From contig JBCCFC010000320.1 in the NCBI GenBank assembly GCA_039029935.1, positions 1 to 11,206 of the forward strand: DNA of 11,206 nt. The letters are read 5' to 3'. Every line of letters starts with the position of its first letter. The stretch's first letter is position 1. The translations under genes were made by a program, and so were the position numbers. Below are positions 7,136-11,206 of this stretch, piece after piece. Under the pieces are notes generated by a model, which saw only the letters and a program-made list of their open reading frames with translations, was not told where the DNA came from and made no database searches. The stretch comes from G039029935 sp039029935 (GTDB lineage: Bacteria > Chloroflexota > Anaerolineae > Caldilineales > Caldilineaceae).

Positions 7136-7972
7136 TTAACCTTTGCTCTGTGTTAATTGAACCAATGCATCAAATGTCGTTGACTCATGGACGGCAATGA
7201 AATTGCCCCATGCATCAGAATCAATGGTACTGTCTGAACTTTGTGAATAGATAAAAAAGCGTTTCCACTGATGACTATCACCGTATTGTTCTATTGGATA
7301 CCACTCAGAGACAAGTATCTTATAGCCTTTTTCAAGTAAAAAATCTGCTAAAGCGATGCTGGTATAGCCTAGATGTTTTGTCTTTCGATCTTCAAATTCA
7401 CAAATGACAACACGAGGATGGGGATGTTCAAACCAGGGAAATCCTTCCAGCACAAAAAGGTCAAATCCTTCCGTATCAATCTTTAGGAAATCGATTGTCT
7501 CTATTTGATGATCTTGAATAATCGCATCCAATGTCGTGGTTGTCACCTGTTGTGATAAAACATGGCTCTCTTGAAAGGACAACAAGCCGCTAATGCCTGT
7601 TGATTCAGGGCTTGAAAAAAAATTAACATTCTCTTCTGTTTTGTTAGAAACAGCTAACTCGCTGATGTGTACATTTTTTCTGTGATTAAACTTTTTTAGA
7701 AGCACTGAGCGATTATTCTCATCTGGCTCGAATGCATAAACAATCCAGCCGCGTCTTGCAAACCTTACAAGCGTACCACCAAAATGTGCACCCACATCAA
7801 TCATGACACCTTGATAGCCGAGTCTATCTAATAATTGATGGACTATCTTCGCCTCATCCGTCGTTTCGGCATTGCCATCGCGTTTTAAAACTTTTTTTAC
7901 GTTATCCTTCAAACTTTGCAAGAGTATATCAATGACTTGCTGACCCATAAGTAACAATTTCAATTGACACAT
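7136..7972 (-). CDS. FkbM-family SAM-dependent methyltransferase (second of three)
   Basis: A 278-residue FkbM-family methyltransferase counted from the ATG at 7972. It has the SAM motif VMIDVGAHFGGT (about 56-67), YAFEPDENN (79-87), TTTLDAI (about 145-151) and the signature IDFLKIDTEGFDLFVLEG (160-177), then VVICEFED (218-225 of the longer reading, about 188-195 here). The frame stays open upstream to 8062, but those 30 codons lie inside the preceding methyltransferase gene. The ATG at 7972 is one base after that gene's stop and has GGAA four bases upstream, so I prefer it. The C-terminus (GNFIAVHESTTFDALVQL) resembles that of the next gene (DLIAVHDKKHSEFLDAIQ), which hints at common origin or a shared function. 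It probably O-methylates a glycan sugar; the acceptor is unknown. Confidence 0.88.
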   Translation of the reverse strand: MCQLKLLLMGQQVIDILLQSLKDNVKKVLKRDGNAETTDEAKIVHQLLDRLGYQGVMIDVGAHFGGTLVRFARRGWIVYAFEPDENNRSVLLKKFNHRKNVHISELAVSNKTEENVNFFSSPESTGISGLLSFQESHVLSQQVTTTTLDAIIQDHQIETIDFLKIDTEGFDLFVLEGFPWFEHPHPRVVICEFEDRKTKHLGYTSIALADFLLEKGYKILVSEWYPIEQYGDSHQWKRFFIYSQSSDSTIDSDAWGNFIAVHESTTFDALVQLTQSKG

Positions 7973-7973
7973 C

Positions 7974-8777
7974 CTATTCCGTTGTTTCGTGTATATTTTT
8001 TGCAAAAACCCCATGCGATTGATCGTTACGGGGTTCCCAATACGTTCTCTCATAGCCAGCATCTAGCAGGATTTGAATACAGTCCTCTTCTGTGGCATCA
8101 AATTCCGCCAGAAATGATTGATGAAACTCGCAAAAAATCATTCTTGGTGCGTCATGGCTATGTAATAAATTTCTCATACCGCGTAACGCAAGAATCTCTG
8201 CCCCCTCAATATCCAACTTGATAATGTCAGGTGGTGGCAGTATGTTTGATGCAATTGCTTGATCAATCGAGTTAGTTTCAACCTGAACATACCCTCGCCC
8301 CCCAGCTGCCTGTAAACTAGCCGATAACCCTTCTATACCATCGGTGTAGAGCTTTGCCGTGCCTGATTGATCAGAAACCGCCCAATCTAGGATTTGAATA
8401 CCGCTTTTGATGTCGTTTAATTCAATATTTCGTTGTATCCGTTGACGATACATGGGGTCTGGTTCAAACCCAAAGACCTGTGCCTGATGCAATGATGCAG
8501 GAATAGCAAGAATCCCAACACAGCTACCAATATCAAAAAAAACATCACGTGGCTCGATGGCGTCTAAAATCATTTGTGAAAATTGGCGCTCATCACCGTA
8601 GTGCAAAATGCGAAATTCTTCGGTGGGTCCACTGATTTCAAAACGGCTACCCGCAAAAGGTTCATCACCTAGTGTGGTAATATACGGATATTTAATCTTG
8701 TTTTGAATGGTTTTTAATCGGCTCCGCACCGAGGCTGGGATAATTTGCTTTGCTTGTGATCTCAATTTCTCAAGCAT
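7974..8777 (-). CDS. FkbM-family SAM-dependent methyltransferase (first of three)
   Basis: A 267-residue FkbM-family methyltransferase. After a basic N-terminal stretch it shows the SAM motif VFFDIGSCVGILA (79-91), VFGFEPDPMYRQRIQRNI (101-118), an NDIKSGIQILDWAVSD segment typical of the family (121-136), and IIKLDIEGAEILALRG (185-200), followed by MIFCEFH (213-219). It lacks the IAVH-type C-terminal tail of the two genes after it and is closer to the common FkbM length. The gene begins five bases after the flippase stop; AAGGA lies about 12 bases upstream of the ATG and overlaps the end of the flippase gene. Its stop is one base before the start of the next methyltransferase, so the trio is probably translated in a coupled manner. 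The substrate is unknown, probably a sugar hydroxyl. Confidence 0.9.
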   Translation of the reverse strand: MLEKLRSQAKQIIPASVRSRLKTIQNKIKYPYITTLGDEPFAGSRFEISGPTEEFRILHYGDERQFSQMILDAIEPRDVFFDIGSCVGILAIPASLHQAQVFGFEPDPMYRQRIQRNIELNDIKSGIQILDWAVSDQSGTAKLYTDGIEGLSASLQAAGGRGYVQVETNSIDQAIASNILPPPDIIKLDIEGAEILALRGMRNLLHSHDAPRMIFCEFHQSFLAEFDATEEDCIQILLDAGYERTYWEPRNDQSHGVFAKNIHETTE

Positions 8778-8782
8778 AATTT

Positions 8783-10273
8783 CTATAGATCCTTGCGTCT
8801 TTCTGTTTTCATATATTTCTGATAGATTGGTTGGGCTAAAGAAAAAAACTGTTCTTTTTCTTCTTCAGACCAAAATTGCATAAGGGTTAACAAAATTGGG
8901 CATAGGGACAATATGAGAATGTGTAGGCCAAGATTGATGAACGGTGTAAATTGCGCAACAACACGTCCACCAATGAATAGCAACAATATCGCCAAAAAGA
9001 TTTTGCAAATCCGGCCATATTGATAAGGGAAAACTTTGATCCATTGCGAGTAGAGATAGAGTAATCCAAAAAGGACACCATATCCCACCAGTGTATTAAT
9101 TGCCGCGGCAATAATGCCAAAGCGCGGAACAAAGATCAAGTTTCCGCCAATATTAACAACCGCACTACTCAACGTAATTATGGGGATGATACTTGTCTTC
9201 CCCATCGTCAAAGCCAACCAATTCATAGGGATACAATATAGCCCCATCATTAAGTAACCTGCAACCACCCAAGGGATAATTTGTGTTGACCCGTGATAGG
9301 ACTGCGGAATCAGCAGCAGGATGATGTCTTCAGTGAGCAATGCCACCGCCAACCCAATGAATGTAATGACACCGATATAGTAGGTTGCAATTCGGGGTAG
9401 TAACCCATACTCCTGTTCATCTTTTGCCGCACGACTAAACATTGGTAATAGCGCGTTATTGATCGATGTATTCAATAGTTGATATGCCAACCCAAATTGA
9501 TACCCTAGCGAATAAATCCCAATCTGGTTCATTGATACATATCGTTCTAATATTGCACGATCCGATAACCCTAGACCCCAATGTGCAATGAAGTGTGGAA
9601 TTAATGGTAAACTATAGGCGAATGCATCCTTTAAACGCAGCCATGTAAAACTAAACCGTATCTCTTTTAAGATAAAGTAGCAGGAAATAAGCGAGACAAA
9701 TGCGGTTGCATAAAACTGAGCCTTCACAACGCCCAATGCTGCTTCATCATTGAGTATGATGTACCAGATAGTGAATGTGGCTGTTAGAAAAAAAGTTAGA
9801 AGATTGAGAAAAATATACTGATAAGCACGCTCTGTAATCCGAAAAATAGTCAATGATAATGTCAAAAAGGCAATTTCAAAATATGCTTTCCAAATACTCA
9901 ACTCAATATATGGGGAGAAAGGAATTTGTTTGAAGACAATGCCAAAGAGATATTCTCCATAAAAATGAGTCAGGCCAATAAGCACACCTGGAACGATTAT
10001 CAAAAACGTCCATAACGTCCCATAAAAGTACTGAAGTTGCTCTATATCGGAAATCTGATAATGAAATCGTTGGATAGCCCCCGGTAGTCCAAACGAAAGC
10101 AGCAAAACCACTGAGGAGCTAACCATTGTGGTAATTGCAATGATGCCATAATCAGCAGGCGTCAAATAAATTGTATAGAGTGGTAGTAGTAAAAATGCCG
10201 CCCCTTTTTGTAGAATATCTCCCAGCATATAAATACTGGACAATTTCCCCAATCGTTTAATTGTTGTGAACAT
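8783..10273 (-). CDS. Wzx-type polysaccharide flippase (MOP superfamily)
   Basis: A 496-residue integral membrane protein with about fourteen hydrophobic segments, the normal size and topology for Wzx/RfbX flippases that move undecaprenyl-diphosphate-linked repeat units across the inner membrane. The N-terminus (about 5-45: KRLGKLSSIYMLGDILQKG, then PLYTIYLTPADYG) is the typical first helix and loop of polysaccharide biosynthesis proteins. The stretch SDRAILERYVSMNQIGIYSLG (237-257) is the other conserved block, where charged residues lie within the presumed transport path. The C-terminus is soluble, charged and ends ERRKDL. A weak AAGCTGA precedes the ATG at 10273. It is the first complete gene after the 82-base intergenic gap and starts the tightly packed run of nine genes. 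It indicates a Wzx/Wzy rather than an ABC-transporter pathway. Confidence 0.93.
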   Translation of the reverse strand: MFTTIKRLGKLSSIYMLGDILQKGAAFLLLPLYTIYLTPADYGIIAITTMVSSSVVLLLSFGLPGAIQRFHYQISDIEQLQYFYGTLWTFLIIVPGVLIGLTHFYGEYLFGIVFKQIPFSPYIELSIWKAYFEIAFLTLSLTIFRITERAYQYIFLNLLTFFLTATFTIWYIILNDEAALGVVKAQFYATAFVSLISCYFILKEIRFSFTWLRLKDAFAYSLPLIPHFIAHWGLGLSDRAILERYVSMNQIGIYSLGYQFGLAYQLLNTSINNALLPMFSRAAKDEQEYGLLPRIATYYIGVITFIGLAVALLTEDIILLLIPQSYHGSTQIIPWVVAGYLMMGLYCIPMNWLALTMGKTSIIPIITLSSAVVNIGGNLIFVPRFGIIAAAINTLVGYGVLFGLLYLYSQWIKVFPYQYGRICKIFLAILLLFIGGRVVAQFTPFINLGLHILILSLCPILLTLMQFWSEEEKEQFFSLAQPIYQKYMKTERRKDL

Positions 10274-10355
10274 TCAGCTTATTCTGCAAATAGTGATGAC
10301 ACAATGAGAACATATCTATTGAGCCTTAACCTATTCTATGTTCTCAGTTGAAGTC
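10274..10355. other. 82-base intergenic gap between GDP-fucose synthase and flippase genes
   Basis: The only gap longer than 25 bases inside the gene block. It contains the inverted repeat described separately. I looked for a sigma-70-like promoter on the minus strand and found only weak -10-like hexamers without a convincing -35, so none is called. Confidence 0.6.
10305..10346. repeat. Perfect 10-bp inverted repeat with 22-base loop
   Basis: TGAGAACATA at 10305-10314 is matched exactly by its reverse complement at 10337-10346. Three more pairs (10302-10304 with 10348-10350) form if G10347 is bulged. It lies between two co-oriented genes. No T-run follows on the minus strand, so it is not a standard intrinsic terminator. 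It could be an mRNA processing or stability hairpin, a weak attenuator, or an operator. Confidence 0.7.
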
Positions 10356-11206
10356 CTACTGTCCAATATTATGGTGATACCAATCAACCGTCTTATATAA
10401 TCCATCCGCAAAGACCGTCTGTGAACAAAACCCAAACAACTGCTGTGCTTTTGTCACATCCAACTTGCGCCGAGGTTGACCATTTGGACGACTCATATCC
10501 CAGTGAATTTCACCCTCGAAGCCAGTAACCTGTGCCACTGTCTCTACCAATGCCTTGATGCTAATTTCATTACTACTGCCCAGATTGACAGGCACACTCT
10601 CGTTCAACCGCTCAGTCGCCAACAAAATGCCCTCTGCGGCATCTTCCACATACAAAAACTCCCGCGTTGGTGAGCCATCCCCCCAGGCCACAATATGATC
10701 ATCGCCACGCTCCTTGGCTTCCAAACATTTGCGAATCAAGGCTGGAATGACATGTGATGTTTCTAGGTCAAAATTATCACCGGGTCCATAGAGATTGACC
10801 GGCAGTAGATAAATTGAGTTAAAGCCATATTGCGAGCGATAAATCTGTGATTGAACCAGCATCATCTTTTTTGCCAAGCCATAAGGTGCGTTGGTTTCTT
10901 CTGGATAACCATCCCACAGATTATCCTCTGAAAAGGGAATCGGTGCAAATTTGGGATAGGCACAGATTGTGCCAATGGCAACAAATTTTTGTACCCCCGC
11001 TATATACGATTCATGCATCAACTGCGTACCCATCATCAAGTTCTGATAGAAATACTCTGCCTGATGGGTCAGATTTGCGCCGATGCCCCCCACACTTGCA
11101 GCCAAGTGGATGATGATGTCAGCGGGTTGTTGATGGACGGTAGTGTCGGCCAATAGTTGCTGAATGGCACTCTGTTGCACCAAATCATAATCAGCATGAC
11201 GGGGGA
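10356..11206 (-). CDS. fcl: GDP-L-fucose synthase, N-terminus outside the window
   Basis: Extended short-chain dehydrogenase/reductase that makes GDP-L-fucose from GDP-4-keto-6-deoxy-D-mannose by 3,5-epimerisation and NADPH reduction. About 283 codons are visible. The frame remains open to the window edge and reads PRHADYDLVQQ there, the usual region after the Rossmann motif, so the true start and the GxxGxxG motif lie beyond 11206. Visible blocks are HLAASVGGIGAN, GTICAYPKF, the catalytic YxxxK in APYGLAKK (codons near 10883 and 10871), NLYGPGDNFD, the HVIPALIRK segment, SPTREFLYVEDAAEGI and RRKLDVTKA. The usual catalytic serine of GSSC is threonine here (GTIC, near 10970), as in other members of this subgroup as I recall them; the cysteine is kept. 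Its substrate is shared with the perosamine-synthase-like enzyme at the other end of the window. GDP-mannose 4,6-dehydratase is not in view and may lie upstream. Confidence 0.93.
   Translation of the reverse strand, partial: PRHADYDLVQQSAIQQLLADTTVHQQPADIIIHLAASVGGIGANLTHQAEYFYQNLMMGTQLMHESYIAGVQKFVAIGTICAYPKFAPIPFSEDNLWDGYPEETNAPYGLAKKMMLVQSQIYRSQYGFNSIYLLPVNLYGPGDNFDLETSHVIPALIRKCLEAKERGDDHIVAWGDGSPTREFLYVEDAAEGILLATERLNESVPVNLGSSNEISIKALVETVAQVTGFEGEIHWDMSRPNGQPRRKLDVTKAQQLFGFCSQTVFADGLYKTVDWYHHNIGQ

Noticed and set aside
7973..8062. Longer N-terminus for the second FkbM gene
   Set aside because: The 30 extra codons lie entirely inside the preceding methyltransferase gene, while an ATG one base after that gene's stop fits the tight spacing of the operon.
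10274..10355. Sigma-70 promoter for the flippase operon
   Set aside because: Only weak -10-like hexamers were found, with no matching -35 at suitable spacing.
11181..11183. TTG at 11183 as the start of GDP-fucose synthase
   Set aside because: The frame continues to the window edge with the conserved PRHADYDL segment, and a start here would remove the Rossmann cofactor motif.

Overview
The window is a dense block of surface-polysaccharide (O-antigen, capsule or exopolysaccharide type) genes. All ten genes lie on the minus strand, so transcription runs from high to low coordinates. Most junctions are overlaps or gaps of 1-24 bases, which suggests one operon. Base composition is moderate and uneven. 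The Wzx flippase and the O-antigen ligase/polymerase-like protein indicate a Wzx/Wzy-type bacterial pathway. I cannot place the organism with confidence: gene content of this kind occurs in Chloroflexota, Cyanobacteria and many other environmental phyla.

In transcription order, the window opens inside a GDP-L-fucose synthase gene (10356-11206, start outside the window). An 82-base gap with a perfect 10-bp inverted repeat follows, and then a Wzx-type flippase (8783-10273). Next come three consecutive FkbM-family methyltransferases (7974-8777, 7136-7972, 6198-7130). They are followed by a NeuA-type CMP-sugar synthetase (5490-6173) joined by a TAATG junction to a D-2-hydroxyacid dehydrogenase (4507-5490), and a DUF115/MptE-like protein (3715-4494). 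The end of the block is a membrane-anchored TPR protein (2578-3693), an O-antigen ligase/Wzy-like membrane protein with a TTG start (1215-2585), and a GDP-perosamine-synthase-like aminotransferase (143-1240). The left edge (1-115) holds a 34-bp direct repeat with an 81-bp period and two tandem hairpins.

Together the genes suggest a glycan containing 6-deoxyhexoses made from GDP-4-keto-6-deoxymannose (fucose and possibly perosamine), O-methylated residues, and a CMP-activated sugar acid. The chains would be flipped by Wzx and polymerised or ligated by the WaaL/Wzy-like protein, perhaps with help from the TPR protein. The most interesting part is 3715-6173: cytidylyltransferase, 2-hydroxyacid dehydrogenase and DUF115 protein. 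DUF115 is the domain of Maf-type nonulosonate transferases, so this trio could make and transfer an unusual CMP-linked sugar acid. No sialate/nonulosonate synthase (NeuB type) and no ordinary GT-A/GT-B glycosyltransferase is present in the window.
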